Source: Lucinisca nassula (Eukaryota > Mollusca > Bivalvia > Lucinida > Lucinidae). From it: 64,000 nucleotides of DNA. The translations under genes and the position numbers were made by a program. A model generated the notes under the pieces. The model saw only the letters and a program-made list of their open reading frames with translations, had not been told where the DNA came from and made no database searches. Of the stretch, positions 1 to 9,281 are shown piece by piece. The number at the start of each line of letters is the position of its first letter. Positions within the stretch are counted from its first letter, which is position 1. The stretch covers positions 46,865,431 to 46,929,430 of the forward strand of contig OY757026.1 of the NCBI GenBank assembly GCA_963580285.1, read 5' to 3'.

Positions 1-780
1 TCTGATCAAAGTCTTCACTGTGTGCTACATGGATGATCCTTGACTCAAATTTTCTTCATGAAGATAGGGAAGTCTGCTTTACCCATTTGTGGTGTCAGGT
101 TGTGTTTTCTTCAATTGGCTGAACATATTTCAAACAGTGCTGGCCCAGATCAGATACTGCATTCTGCGACATCTGATCTGGGCCTGCACCCGCTTTGGGG
201 TTTCCAGCACAAATGGGTTACTTTTAACAAGTACTGTATTTATCCTAAATATTTGGATACTTCAAGTCCTTACCGTACTTGTTCTTTTTAAACAAGTGCA
301 ACTTACTCAATGTTGTGTCTAAAATAGGCTGGATGAGTGGCAAATAGTGAAGACTCTGATGAGACACCAGGTCTTAAGGCATCTCATCTGGGTCAACACT
401 GTTTGCTCAGACATGCCTGTTCAAATACATAGGTTAAATACAGTATCACAATTTGAAGCATGGCAAGTGAAAAGGCGTGTATGCTCAGAGAAGACTCGGA
501 TTGCATATCCACTCAGTTATTATAGCGTAATGATCCTAAGTATCGGGACAGATAGGCCTAAGCAAACATTGCAGAAACAGATCACACTGCTACTTCAGGA
601 CCAGTCTGATCAGAGTCTACACTGTTTGCCAGTCCGCATGCACCTTTTGGACTCCTTGCTGGACCGTGAAACAAATATGTTAAAAAACTTTGAGAATTAT
701 CAAGTGTTTCAAGGTGTCTAAACTATCATTTTTACTGTACCGAATTCTCAGTCCTCCCCATTTTCCTTTCTATAATTGCT
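1..780. repeat. M1-type MITE fragments, otherwise no gene seen
   Basis: Positions 100-215 carry the palindromic M1 core: an 'AGATCAGAT' half followed by its complement 'ATCTGATCTGGGCCTGCA'. Further degenerate pieces of the same core occur near 350-420 and 590-650 ('CAGTCTGATCAGAGTC'). Short open frames here run through these palindromes and show no codon or domain signal. The minus-strand EF-hand gene probably continues through this stretch, but I found no convincing exon in it. Confidence 0.5.
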
Positions 781-783
781 GTA

Positions 784-830
784 TTCCTTGCTTCCAAAAT
801 ATTACCCACAGCAACAGATAAGGGAGCATA
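784..830 (-). pseudogene. Decayed copy of the exon-5 acceptor region
   Basis: On the minus strand this reads like the splice acceptor and first codons of the exon at 1504-1676: a 'TCTGTTGCTG' tract, then 'GGTAATATTTTGGAAGCAAG' where the real exon has 'GGTAGTATTTCAGAAAGAAG'. The acceptor AG has become GG. It is one of about six such relics spread over 0.8-3.2 kb. It could instead be a diverged repeat that the real exon boundary happens to overlap. Confidence 0.35.
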
Positions 831-1251
831 TTTTGTGATAATTGAAGGATAGTTTTCCTTATTTCTCTATATAAAACTATGTTGCAGGTACTCATTAGAA
901 CCACCTCATCAGCCTCGCTAGCTCAGTGGTTAGCGTGTTCAACTTATGGCTGAAAATTGGGGGTTAGAATCCCGACACCGGAGGCGAGGTGTGTCCTTGG
1001 GCAAGACACGTTTTGACAATGCCCCACTCGATCCAGGTGTAAATGGGTAGCAGTGGTGTAAAAGTCATTGCCTCTCTCTCGCACGCACATGATAACATTC
1101 AGAATGAGTTATCGAGAACGATTCAATAAGCATGGAGCTTTCATTGCCATCGGACTAAAATAAATTCGTATAAACTAACCGCCTCAACGAGCCGGTTCAA
1201 AATATGTTTCTATGGAGTGCTGACAAAAACTATCCTTCAATTATCACAAAA
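831..1251. mobile_element. TA-flanked MITE (P-type core) carrying a SINE-D
   Basis: A 26-bp terminal inverted repeat starts 'TTTTGTGATAATTGAAGG' at 831 and returns as its exact complement ending at 1251. Both sides are bounded by TA (829-830 and 1252-1253), the usual target duplication of Tc1/mariner-like MITEs. Inside is half of the P-family palindrome ('GTACTCATTAGAACCACCTC'), and its other half is displaced to the right by SINE-D at 911-1178. The right end lies beside a perfect donor-like sequence at 1254-1260. Confidence 0.75.
911..1178 (+). mobile_element. SINE-D copy (tRNA-derived, conserved central core)
   Basis: The head resembles a tRNA gene with an A box ('TAGCTCAGTGGTTAGCG') and a B-box-like 'GGTTAGAATCCC'. 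It is followed by a core 'TGTCCTTGGGCAAGACAC' and 'AGGTGTAAATGGGTAGCAG', typical of widespread invertebrate SINE cores. A second copy lies at 10849-11109. The anticodon region and 3' tRNA half are degenerate, so it is not a working tRNA. Confidence 0.75.
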
Positions 1252-1259
1252 TAACTTAC

Positions 1260-1304
1260 CTGCAGCTATGAATACCTTTTTTATTAAACATATGTATGAA
1301 GAAA
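1260..1304 (-). CDS. Possible 45-bp exon 6 of the EF-hand gene
   Basis: The minus strand has a perfect donor, GCTGCAG followed by GTAAGT, just below 1260. Reading back to an AG at 1305-1306 gives 45 bp open in the phase left by the exon at 1504-1676 (T completing AG, then 14 codons, ending on AG). The acceptor has a poor pyrimidine tract and the peptide is not distinctive. This is a donor-driven guess. Confidence 0.18.
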
Positions 1305-1503
1305 CTTTGGATCAAGGGGCATCCAAACAGTGCAGAGCAAAGATTCATCAGACAGCATGTATGTGCAGGCTGATATGAGTGTTTACACAGGGCACATGCT
1401 CGAAGACCTCATTTTGCTCGCAGGGGCCTGTTTCAGAAGTAGGAAGATCATCATCAAATAGTCACCTCAACTGGAGTAAATGGAAATACTGTAAATGTGT
1501 TAC

Positions 1504-1676
1504 CTAGAAAATGGTTTATATCCTGATGGCATATTGTTAGGTATAGGATCATCAAAGAAATCCTCCTCTGTATCTGTATTGTTGTCCTGGGCAGCGTTCT
1601 TCGGACCATTCTCAAGAGAGTTATGTAAATTTCTCTGATTCCTTGACTCCACATGGCTTCTTTCTGAAATACTACC
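1504..1676 (-). CDS. EF-hand gene, exon 5 (Asn/Ser/Asp-rich tail)
   Basis: The minus strand has an acceptor ('CTGTTATTGCAG' before GGT AGT) and a donor (TCTAG followed by GTAACA). The 173 bp encode 57 codons plus two bases, entirely open, beginning GSISERSHVESRNQ and ending with an acidic NNTDTEEDFFDDP stretch and GYKPFS. It starts in phase 0, exactly as the exon at 4446-4579 ends. No domain is recognised. The composition suggests a flexible linker after the EF-hands. The final AG needs a further exon, so the protein continues to the left. Confidence 0.78.
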
Positions 1677-1739
1677 CTGCAATAACAGATTTGAGACAAT
1701 TAATTTTGTATTGTTGGGGCACAACATTTCTTACAAATT

Positions 1740-2150
1740 ACATGTGTGACTAGCAAAGAATCAGATCAGCCTGCACATCCATATAGTCTGACCAGAGACT
1801 TCTCTTGCTGCATGAAAGAGCACTGGGCTGTTAGCTATTAAATAATGTACAATGAAGACTCTGATCAGACAGCATGGATGTGCAGGCTGATCTGATTGAT
1901 TGTGTTTGATTTAATGACACATCAACCCTTGTGGGTCAATTTGAGTAATAGCAACACTCTCCCTGCCCCCTTAACTGCTGCAAGGACAGCAGGCCTTGTC
2001 CAACTGAAAGCCAGTACCAGTTGGATGCTCCAGTGACGCATGACACACATTAACTTTGCCTCACCAAACCGCGCACACAGGCTGATATGAGTCTTCACTG
2101 GGTGCACATGTAAATTGTAGGAAATGCTGTGCCCTGGCTCATATAATAGT
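1740..2150. other. Intron segment with degenerate M1/M2 cores
   Basis: Two inverted fragments ('AGATCAGCCTGCACATCC' near 1765 and 'TGTGCAGGCTGATCTGATTG' near 1880) form a diffuse palindrome like the M1 core. Around 2080 'AGGCTGATATGAGTCTTCAC' matches 1369-1387. No exon signals were found. Confidence 0.4.
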
Positions 2151-2153
2151 CTC

Positions 2154-2180
2154 TACATGGCTTCTTTCTGAAACACTATC
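2154..2180 (-). pseudogene. Decayed copy of the exon-5 acceptor region
   Basis: Minus strand: an intact acceptor-like 'TGCTGTTATTGTAG' followed by 'GATAGTGTTTCAGAAAGAAG' and CCATGTAGAG, nearly the same as the exon at 1504-1676. The frame meets TGA about fourteen codons in. It keeps both the splice acceptor and eight near-identical codons, so it is the best preserved of the relics. Confidence 0.5.
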
Positions 2181-3420
2181 CTACAATAACAGCAGAAGAA
2201 CAGTTAAGCTTTTCAATGGAATTGGGTAATACCCCCTATGTTCAACTTCAATTGGGTATTTGAATAGACGACTGGGAATATATGTTTCGTTACCCACTTT
2301 ATTGTAACTAATTGGCTATAATGTGGATTTGAAATAATTATTTAAGCTTACCTTACAACTTGACAAAGGCTTAAATTGCATCTTCACAATGTTTTGTTCT
2401 TAAAGAGTTCTTTTCATCCCTTGTACATTTGAAAAACAGCAAGCACCACAAAGGCAAACAATATTAAATAATGAATGACAAATCTGTACAGGCTATTTTT
2501 GCACATAAAGTTTAAAAATTAAATGCAAATATTACAATATGATTTGGGTATCTTGGATTTTTATCTGGGTTTTGATACCCATCAATTTATTTTTTAATTG
2601 GGTTTTCTTTCAATTTCATTGGGTATTTACGCAAATAACCTGCTTATCTGTTCCTGTGATAACAGGTTTAGTGATGAATTTAATGTATTTACATACTCAA
2701 CATGGCTTCCTTCTTAAATACTACCTTAGAATAAAAGAATGCAGACTTATATTAGTGCATAACAGGGATAATCCGCAGAGGAATTCTCCAGTCAAAAGAA
2801 ACCATAAACAGTTAGCTACAGTGCCATCTAGCGCCAAATAATGGAGGTACTAGCATTGGTCTTTGTCGTTAACAGCTTAACAACTGTTGGTTAAAATGAC
2901 TCCACTTCAAGTGCTAATTATCTTCTACAACAGAATGTGATTTCTTATCATTTTTCTCCACTTGCTTATGAGTTTTTTTCATTGAAATATGATTGAATGA
3001 TAACAATTAAGACCGAAGCATGAGCCTCTGAAGAAATCAAAATGGCGGCTGCTTACATCAGCTCAATCATCCCTATAGGCTCCCACCTATGTCTTCCTCC
3101 TAAAACTACCCTACAATAACAGATCTGGGATTTTAATCTAGTATATAATAGACTGCACAAGACTTCCTTCTGAAATACTCTGTAGATCCATTACATCGCA
3201 ATGCACAGGGTTCAATGTCGGTCATCATCATATAACTGGATCATGGATCATGATTTTTGTCCTGACACCCACTATCAATAGATCTACATGTAGAGTATAT
3301 GTGCAGTGATTTGATTATTCAGACAACATAAAATTAAGATGATTTCTCCTTTACAAAGCTTATTTAGAAGGAGGAAGTTATGCTTACTTGTGTTTTCTGC
3401 ATACAACGTCCTCTGGTCAG
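2181..3420. other. AT-rich intron with further exon-5 relics
   Basis: Three more minus-strand relics of the exon-5 boundary end at about 2725 ('TAGTATTTAAGAAGGAAG'), 3110 (acceptor 'TCTGTTATTGTAG' then GGTAGTTTTAGGAGG) and 3180 ('GAGTATTTCAGAAGGAAG'). Each frame is broken by stops. Around 2220-2640 are repeated T-rich 'ATTGGGTATT' motifs. No other gene signal was seen. Confidence 0.4.
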
Positions 3421-3426
3421 GGATGA

Positions 3427-3481
3427 CCTTTGGGACTGTTCAAAAGTGGTCTTAAAGACCACTTTTGAACAGTCCCAAAGG
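3427..3481. repeat. Perfect 27-bp-arm hairpin
   Basis: CCTTTGGGACTGTTCAAAAG with seven more bases (GTGGTCTT) is followed, after a single spacer base, by its exact reverse complement. Arms this perfect with a one-base loop are typical of very young foldback MITE cores or extruding palindromes. Confidence 0.85.
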
Positions 3482-3486
3482 TGGTC

Positions 3487-4205
3487 TTAATATAGTAATT
3501 GGTTTGGTCTTGTCACTATGGTAATCAATACAATGTAGTGGCAATTTCTATAACAACCATATTGCACAGAACACCCATGTTTGAGGCTTCTAGCTTTTAT
3601 AGTTCCTGAGAAATCCTTCACAGACCAATATGGAGAGAAAGATGAAAGAACAGATGAACAAACATGCTGAGAAAGGCAACTGTCTCTCACACAATATATC
3701 ACTATCATTGCTTTGCAAACCAAGGCTGAGGCTTCTAAATCTTTAACAAACTTTTTCAAAGGCCAATGTGGAAGAATGATGAAAGAACAGATGAACAAAT
3801 AAGCCAAGAATGTCCATTGTCTCTTACACAGAACAAGTCATCAAACTTCCAAATTTGAGGCTTCTAGCTTTTATGGTTCTTGAGATAGGTTTAAAGAAAA
3901 TAACTAGAGACAGAAAGAGGACAGATATAATCCAGTATAACCCACAAACTTTCCAAAGTGGGGGTATAATAAGCCGAGAATGCCTACTGTCTCTTCCACA
4001 ATGTATAATCCAAGAATGTCCCTGTCTCTTACACAATGAAAGCATCACCATTGCACTGCATACCAAGTTTGAGGCTTCTAGCTTTTTATAGTTCCTGAGG
4101 AATCTTTGACGTAAAATTAAACATTGGCTTATACTGAAAGAAAGAAGAATGAAGGAAGCCAAGAATGCCCATCATGGCATAGCAAGGAGCTGAGGTGTCC
4201 AAATA
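3487..4205. repeat. Degenerate tandem array, HTE-like core
   Basis: Units of roughly 180 bp repeat the phrases 'GAGGCTTCTAGCTTTTA', 'TTCCTGAGAAATC', 'GAAAGAACAGATGAACAAA' and 'AATGTCC..TGTCTCTTACACA' at about 3585, 3770, 3860 and 4070. The phrase about a base ending in 'GTTCCTGAGAAATCTTTGAC' recurs in the 180-bp array near 60 kb, so this may be an old relative of that element. No terminal hairpin was identified. Open frames here are by-products of the repeat. Confidence 0.55.
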
Positions 4206-4422
4206 TTAACCCATTGTATACTAGTGGACTCTTCCACTGCTATATGTTGAACAAAGTCCATTTGTCACATTAGGGGTGTCAGGCCTATTTTTTCGTTTTT
4301 ATTCTATTTTTGACAGAAAATTCTGTTAGCAAATAGTGCAGGGCCTGATCAGACCCCTCTTTCTGTGGCATCTGATCTGGGCCTGCACTGTTTGCAAAGG
4401 TACCCCTTTTGGGGTGGGTTAA
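4206..4422. mobile_element. M1 MITE, full-length
   Basis: The element starts TTAACCCATT and ends GGGTGGGTTAA. It contains the internal palindrome 'GGCCTGATCAGA' / 'CATCTGATCTGGGCC' and the 'GTTTGCAAAGGTACCCCTTT' block. Better matched full copies are at 5662-5905 and 31768-31982. It ends only 24 bp from the donor of the exon at 4446. Confidence 0.65.
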
Positions 4423-4445
4423 GGGTAAATATGGGAAGTACCTAC

Positions 4446-4579
4446 CTTACTTAACTGTGAGGAGAGTGATTTGTTAGGTGAGCTGGGAGAAAGAATATCA
4501 GCTACATCTCCGGACACGACACTCCGACACTGGAGGAACAGTCGCTTGTACATACCAATAAACTCTTGAAAACTGATAC
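4446..4579 (-). CDS. EF-hand gene, exon 4 (end of second EF-hand and linker)
   Basis: The minus strand has acceptor 'TTGCATTTCAG' and donor AAGTAAG followed by GTAGGT. The 134 bp add two bases to the last codon of exon 3, then 44 open codons. They begin ISFQEFIGMYKRLFLQCRSV, positions 8-12 of an EF-hand loop and its exiting helix, with Glu at position 12. A Ser/Pro/Asn-rich stretch follows (ILSPSSPNKSLSS). Joining to 16175-16236 restores a complete loop D-R-D-L-S-N-S-I-S-F-Q-E, which strongly supports both splice sites. Asn replaces the usual Gly at loop position 6, a tolerated variant. Confidence 0.88.
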
Positions 4580-4613
4580 CTGAAATGCAATGACCAAGCT
4601 GAGAGCAATGTAA

Positions 4614-4800
4614 TTAACCCTTGTACTACTGAACAAGGTAAGCCCTACCTTTGCAAACAGTGTAGATCCATATCTGATCAGGACCTACACTGTTTATCAT
4701 TCAGCTTGTGAATTTAAGGAATATATTATATCAAGTGATTTGACTGGCTGATAGTCAGAAATGGGTGTGGTAAAATTAATTTATTCAGTAGAAGAAAGGT
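4614..4800. mobile_element. M2 MITE copy
   Basis: It starts TTAACCCTTGTACTACTGA and ends near TTATTCAGTAGAAGAAAGG, an imperfect inverted terminus. It carries the palindromic core 'TAGATCCATATCTGATC' and the 'ATCAAGTGATTTGACTGG' block shared with the intact copy at 30052-30264. Confidence 0.65.
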
Positions 4801-4833
4801 TCAGGTGAGTTACAAAGTAATATCTGCTAGTAA

Positions 4834-5142
4834 CTAGAGCTATCACTAAAGGTGATGAATACCCCTACAAAAACTGCCTTGATAGTACAACAGCGGCATT
4901 TTGCAATTTTTTCACTTGAAAGGGGCCATAACTATTTCGAAAATTGACAAATTGTAGTGGAAATCGAACTTGACCTGTATTTTATGATGTTACATCAGTG
5001 TACCAAAAATTATAAAAATCAGTGAGCGCTTTTTGAGTTATCGTCTGGAAACCAAGTCAACAGACTGACCGACCGACAGACCGACAGACTGACAAGCTCA
5101 CTCCTATATACCCACCCCCAAATTTCATTTGTGGGGGTATAA
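4834..5142 (+). mobile_element. HTE class c, short (no tandem core)
   Basis: The 5' end is CTAGAGCTATCACTAAAGG, with a short hairpin (ATCAC..GTGAT), then AATACCCC. The 3' end is preceded by GACCGACAGACCGACAGACTG and a hairpin whose arms are CCCCCAAATTTC and its near complement, ending GGGGGTATAATTA. The subterminal TACCCC and GGGGGTA are inverted copies. The body includes 'GGGGCCATAACTATTTCGAA', the type of phrase seen in tandem cores elsewhere, but only once. Confidence 0.75.
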
Positions 5143-5180
5143 TTAAAAAAATATAACCAATTTATCATATGACGTCTCGT

Positions 5181-5518
5181 CTGAGTGTGTGTGTGTGAAT
5201 TCGGGTTTAACGTCGCTTTCAACAATTTTTCAGCCATATCACGACGGTGTCTGGTTGCGACAGGGAGCTCAATGCACACTTTTATAGTGCTTTCTCACTG
5301 AAGTATCATGTCCCAGACACATTACATGATACCACACCCAGTGACATTATCCTGACAATGGGTCAACTGGTCCTAGCTCTACCCCGTAAATCTGAGTGCC
5401 AAGCGAGGAGCAGCTAGTACCATTTTTAACGACTTTGGTATGTCGCGGCCCCGGATCGAACCCGTGACCTCCCGTTCCCTGGAGCGGACACTCTACCAAC
5501 TGAGCTATCGGGGCCGGT
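5181..5518 (-). mobile_element. SINE-F copy (tRNA-derived, CA-repeat tail)
   Basis: Read on the minus strand, the head at 5518 folds like a tRNA gene: GGCCCCG acceptor side, A box 'TAGCTCAGTTGGTAGAG', B box 'GGTTCGATCC', closing GGGGCC. The body contains 'GCTGAAAAATTGTTGAAAGC' and ends with GACGTTAAACCCG before a CACACA tail. The 3' phrase resembles the tails of other molluscan SINEs. The missing base in the T-arm and the long body argue against a functional tRNA. Confidence 0.8.
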
Positions 5519-5661
5519 ACCAATATAATAGTCATGCTCAAATGAGTCACATATATTCTGTCACTGTTGAAGACAAGCAAACCACACACACACACACATA
5601 GAACCAAACACAAACTGAACAAGCTGACCACACAAAACAAAACATAAAAACATGCTGTTGG

Positions 5662-5905
5662 TTAACCTTTTTTTGTACCAAATAGAATCTTCCACCTTAT
5701 ACATGGCAGGAGTCCATTTCAAAATTAAGGGGCATCTGGTTGTGTTTTCTTCAAAATTTATTCGGAAAATGGCTTAACTTTTTGCAAACAGTGCAGGCCC
5801 TGATCAGATGCCGCAGAACAGATGCCGAGTTCTGCGGCGTCTGATCTGGGCTTGCACTGTTTGCCAAGGTACCCCTTTAGGGGTTTCTGGTACTGAATTG
5901 GTTAA
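5662..5905. mobile_element. M1 MITE, full-length
   Basis: Termini TTAACC..GTACCA and TGGTACTGAATTGGTTAA are inverted. The centre holds 'GCAAACAGTGCAGGCC', then a palindrome across 'CAGATGCCGCAGAACAG' and its complement, then the mirror 'GGGCTTGCACTGTTTGCC'. It serves as a reference copy for the many fragments in the window. Confidence 0.75.
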
Positions 5906-6004
5906 GCTTAGATACAACCTCTTCATAAAATTGCTAGTTAAAGATGGATCCCAAAAATGTATAGAAAATTTGCCATTTTTTCTATATAATCAAGGTTGTT
6001 AAAT

Positions 6005-6613
6005 TGTTTGTTTGTATTGGAGTTTAACGGCCCATTTAGGTCATTTTTGAGCCGGTCGGTTTACCTATCCACACTTTTCCTGGGTAGGCTTATACCTAAG
6101 CAGTTAACAAGTACAGTGCACATTTTTTTGCCAGAAACTGACAACTGCCCTTCTTAAATCAGTGGAAGGGAGAGAATGAATGTAGAAAAGATTTCATAAT
6201 CAATCTCGACGAAAGAATGTTGCCGACCAAGGCAGGTGTCGAACCCCTGTCCTCCTGATCACCAAGGCCCCCGCCCATAGGGGCTTGAAGAAATATATGG
6301 GCTGCATGATGCTTCCACGCAGAGCTGAATCTGGCCCGCACACTAGTACTGGTAAACCGCTTAGAGGATCTAAGCCTGTCCAGGAACCGCGGTGCGAACG
6401 GACCGTCCATGCTAATAAACCCTATTGGTTTCATTGGGCGACAGGGCTTGAGAAGTCATTTCATCTCAATGTTGGGTAATAGTTCCACAAAATTGGAAGC
6501 AACGTCTCCAAAATGACCTTTACAGTGTTGACGGGGACGTTAAACCTCAAATCAACCAACCAACCTCCTGATTACCAGTCAGACTTGCAGCCGACTGAGC
6601 TACCGAGGCAGGC
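6005..6613 (-). mobile_element. SINE-A copy split by a SINE-B insertion
   Basis: The T-rich tail is at 6005 and the tRNA-like head ends at 6613 (on the minus strand GCCTGCCTCGGTAGCTCAG). The SINE-A body includes the complement of 'CAGTTGTCAGTTTCTGGC'. The head is interrupted at 6264-6563 by a plus-strand SINE-B, flanked by duplicated SINE-A sequence 'CCTCCTGATCACC' / 'CCTCCTGATTACC' (6251-6263 and 6564-6576). Confidence 0.85.
6264..6563 (+). mobile_element. SINE-B copy nested in SINE-A
   Basis: The 5' part is GGCCCCCGCCCATAGGGGC then 'TTGAAGAAATATATGGGC'. The middle contains ACTGGTAAACCGCTTAGAGG and the tail is 'GACGTTAAACCTCAAATC' followed by AACCAACC. SINE-B lacks an obvious tRNA head but shares its middle (CTGGT..AACCGCTTA..AAGCCTG) and tail type with SINE-A. 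The target site is the tRNA-like head of the host SINE, as at 11503. Confidence 0.85.
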
Positions 6614-7595
6614 TTAGAGGTTGTTAAATTTACATGGTTTTGGGTTTAGAGCCTAAAAATAGTGTTATAAAAAGGTTGTGGTGTACATGCATATATTTAT
6701 ACATAACACTTTCACTTCATGACCAGATATATGTCAAAATTCATCTATCTCCAGATCCTTTGAAAATTCCCAGCACCCAACTGCCTAGCAGGCACACAAT
6801 GTGTAGGCAATGTTGTATAAAGGTCACACATGCAAAGTGGGTACTGTGCAAAAGCTTTCAGCTATTGCTGCTATGGGAGAAATCTGTTTAAATGGAACTA
6901 CTCTGATCTACAGTGGAACCAGTCTTAAAGGCAACCTCTTTCAGCCATCCGCTGTATTGTAAGCATTGCTTTCAGATCCTTTCAAAGGCAATGAAGGGGA
7001 ATGGGAACACCTGGCAGCTTTTTCCGCCATTTTTCAAAGGAAGACGACTTTCAGGTCTTCCTGTTCCCTTTTCTATAAGCCCTCACCCACTCAAGAAGGG
7101 GTCTACTCTTAAAGGAAAGAATTTGCTCCTCAGGAGCAAATTCTTTCCTTTAAGAGTTGACCCCTTATTGACATGGGAGACAAAAATACTTTTGCAGGAG
7201 TTGCCTCCCAAGAAGGTTTATCCATTCCCCTTAAACAAAATGACACTCTATTAAACAATGAATGTCTTGAGCAACGTTTTTCGGTTGACAGTTTGTCAAT
7301 CAATAAAAGTTACTAATCTCAGTAGCTTTATATTGTTGGTGTTCATGTGACTATCACTAATTTGAATGAAATCTAGGCAACAGTTATTTATAACCAGATA
7401 TCTTATCGTGTTGTAACTATCACCGATTTGAACAAAATCCAACCAACAGTTATTTATAGCTGCGCTATTCTTATCGTTGTAAGGTCAGGGTAGAAGCTCA
7501 TTTGTTGGGTTTGGCAAACAGTATAGACACAGATCAGATGCAGCACAAAGCTAAAGGGTTAAATAAAACAGTCCAAGTCCCTGTTCAGGGCCATT
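6614..7595. other. Intergenic or intronic sequence with one foldback and a short duplication
   Basis: No exon or transposase frame was seen. The stretch holds the hairpin at 7096-7166 and a degenerate direct repeat near 7345-7460 ('AACAGTTATTTATA' twice). An M1 fragment lies at 7505-7560 ('GATCAGATGCAGCACA'). Confidence 0.4.
7096..7166. repeat. Foldback, ~34-bp arms
   Basis: Arms run outward from 'GCTCCTCAGGAGC' at the centre. AAGGAAAGAATTTGCTCC is mirrored by its complement, and the outer ends are AAGGGGTC and GACCCCTT. There is one mismatch near the outer end and almost no loop. Confidence 0.8.
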
Positions 7596-7706
7596 TCAGA
7601 GACAATCCATTATGATAACACACTAGTGTGACATAGTGCATTATTTCAAATCTCCAAAATGGCTACTTTTCTGAAGAAAATCTGTGATATCTTTCTTATT
7701 CATACT

Positions 7707-8006
7707 GTTTGTTTGTATTGGAGTTTAATGACCCAGTCAACACTATTTAGGTCATTTATGAGCCAGTCAGTTTACCTATTTACACTTTCCTGGGCAGGCT
7801 TATAGGTAAGCGGTTAACCAGTTCAGTGCACATTCTTTCGCCAGAAACTGTCAACTGCCCTTCTGAATCAGCGGAAGGGAGAGAATGACCGTAGAAAAGA
7901 TTTCACGATCAATCTCCACGAAACAATGTTGCCGACCCCTGGAGTCCAACCCGCGTCCTCCTGATCACCAGTCAGACGTGTATCCGCTTGAGCTACCGAG
8001 GCCGGC
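7707..8006 (-). mobile_element. SINE-A copy, full-length
   Basis: The tail is GTTTGTTTGTATTGGAG and the head ends GAGCTACCGAGGCCGGC, so the minus strand reads GCCGGCCTCGGTAGCTC with an A box. The B-box region has decayed to 'GGTTGGACTCC'. Flanks 'TTATTCATACT' and 'TTATTCTTACT' are the target duplication within the P MITE. Confidence 0.88.
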
Positions 8007-8056
8007 TATTATTCTTACTACAAACATAGGTTGTAGGTTCTAACAAGTACCCACAG

Positions 8057-9164
8057 CAGGGCTCTAGAAGTCCGATTTTTTACCGGTCCAGACCGTTTTT
8101 TGAAAATGAAAACCGATTTTGCTGAAAAATTTTGCTGAAAAATCGGTCCGAAAAAAAAACCAATAAGCTAAAATCGAAGTGAAAAAAAAACAGAGAAATT
8201 ATACCTGGTTAGGTGTCAAACTGTTTATTGTGCCAGTAATATAATCCAATTATCTCTCTCGGGGATGAATTTGAGTTTGACAGTAAACACGTTTTCGAGA
8301 TCTCGCCAGGTATCGCAGACTCTCGCGGGACAGTCAGCCAAAACGTGATTAAGCGGTGCGTGATTGTGATATCAAAGAAGCCTTGATCGTGTTTGATCTA
8401 ATGGCAATCAAACATAATTTGTTTATTTCAGGCTTGTGTAATCGTAAAATATGTATTTATATTCTTTAAAACTTGGTTCGGCCATGTAAGATTTTCAATG
8501 ACTCTCGTTCGGCCATGTATTGGTTCGAGAGTAAAGAAATGTTTTTTCGATTTTTTAACCCGTTCAAAACGTTTTTTTAGAAATACGCTCTATTAAAATA
8601 AATGACATAAAACAGGTGTATGTGTGTTACGTCCTTGACTGCATTAATGTGTATTGTGTAAACGGAAACCGTATGACGTCATTTTCCGACCATGTGGCTG
8701 CCATATCGGTCGCCATTTGTAAACAAAGCAATTTGGGCAAAATAAAATGCGTGAAATAAGAGAAATATTTTAAAGGTTTTAAAAAGGGAAAAAAATATAG
8801 TGACCATCGAACTGGTCTCTGACTGCCCCATGTAGGTTGTTTCCCTTTAGTAGTCTTCAGGTTCGGAGTGACCCGGATATTGGGAAAATGAAAGTAGATC
8901 AAATCTGGCGTAGAAAATGAAAGTAGATGAAATATTAACGATGTGAGCAATAATTGCTGTTTATAATCGAGATACTGGTGCTCATAAATTATCCGTTTAC
9001 GACTGTAAGAGGAACATCGGTATGTCATTCTTTGCGCTAATAACACATTTTAAAATCGCAAATCGCCAATGGCGTTTACGGAAATTACCGAAACCGATCG
9101 GCAATTTCCGTAATTTTTGGTCACCTTCTGGACCGATTGGGATTTCAAAATTTCTAGAGCCCTG
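8057..9164. mobile_element. Non-autonomous hAT-type DNA transposon
   Basis: The ends are CAGGGCTCTAGA and TCTAGAGCCCTG, perfect 12-bp terminal inverted repeats. Both sides are flanked by the 8-bp duplication ACCCACAG (8049-8056 and 9165-9172). CAGGG ends plus an 8-bp duplication are diagnostic of the hAT superfamily. The 1108-bp interior has no transposase, BED finger or hATC-like frame; the longest minus-strand frame (8627-9046) is unremarkable. Subterminal repeats 'ACCGATTTTGC' / 'AAAATCGGTCCG' are plausible transposase-binding sites. Confidence 0.9.
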
Positions 9165-9281
9165 ACCCACAGCCTATGTCTTGGAACAGAAATAAGAAAA
9201 TTAATGTATACCCCCAATAAACCCCAGTTTTCTCTATATAAAGTGGGGTTTAGTGGGGTGATCATTTCATAGACTTGTTTC

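Larger units (their letters stand above)
7608..9281 (-). mobile_element. P-family MITE interrupted by SINE-A and a hAT element
   Basis: Compared with the simpler copy at 12097-12367, this inverted copy has the same order: a 'CATTATG..GTGACATAGTGC' end, 'CCAAAATGGC', 'AACATAGGTTGT', 'CCTATGTCTTGG', the pair 'AAACCCCAGTTTTCTC' / 'AAGTGGGGTTTAG', and finally 'TTTCATAGACTTGTT'. SINE-A at 7707-8006 and the hAT element at 8057-9164 split it. Confidence 0.7.

Noticed and set aside
5430..5518. Functional tRNA gene
   Set aside because: The A and B boxes are clear, but the T-arm is short by a base and the sequence continues into a SINE body with a CA tail.
8627..9046. 139-codon minus-strand frame in the hAT element as its transposase
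   Set aside because: It has no recognisable transposase motifs, is far shorter than hAT transposases, and the element is only 1.1 kb.
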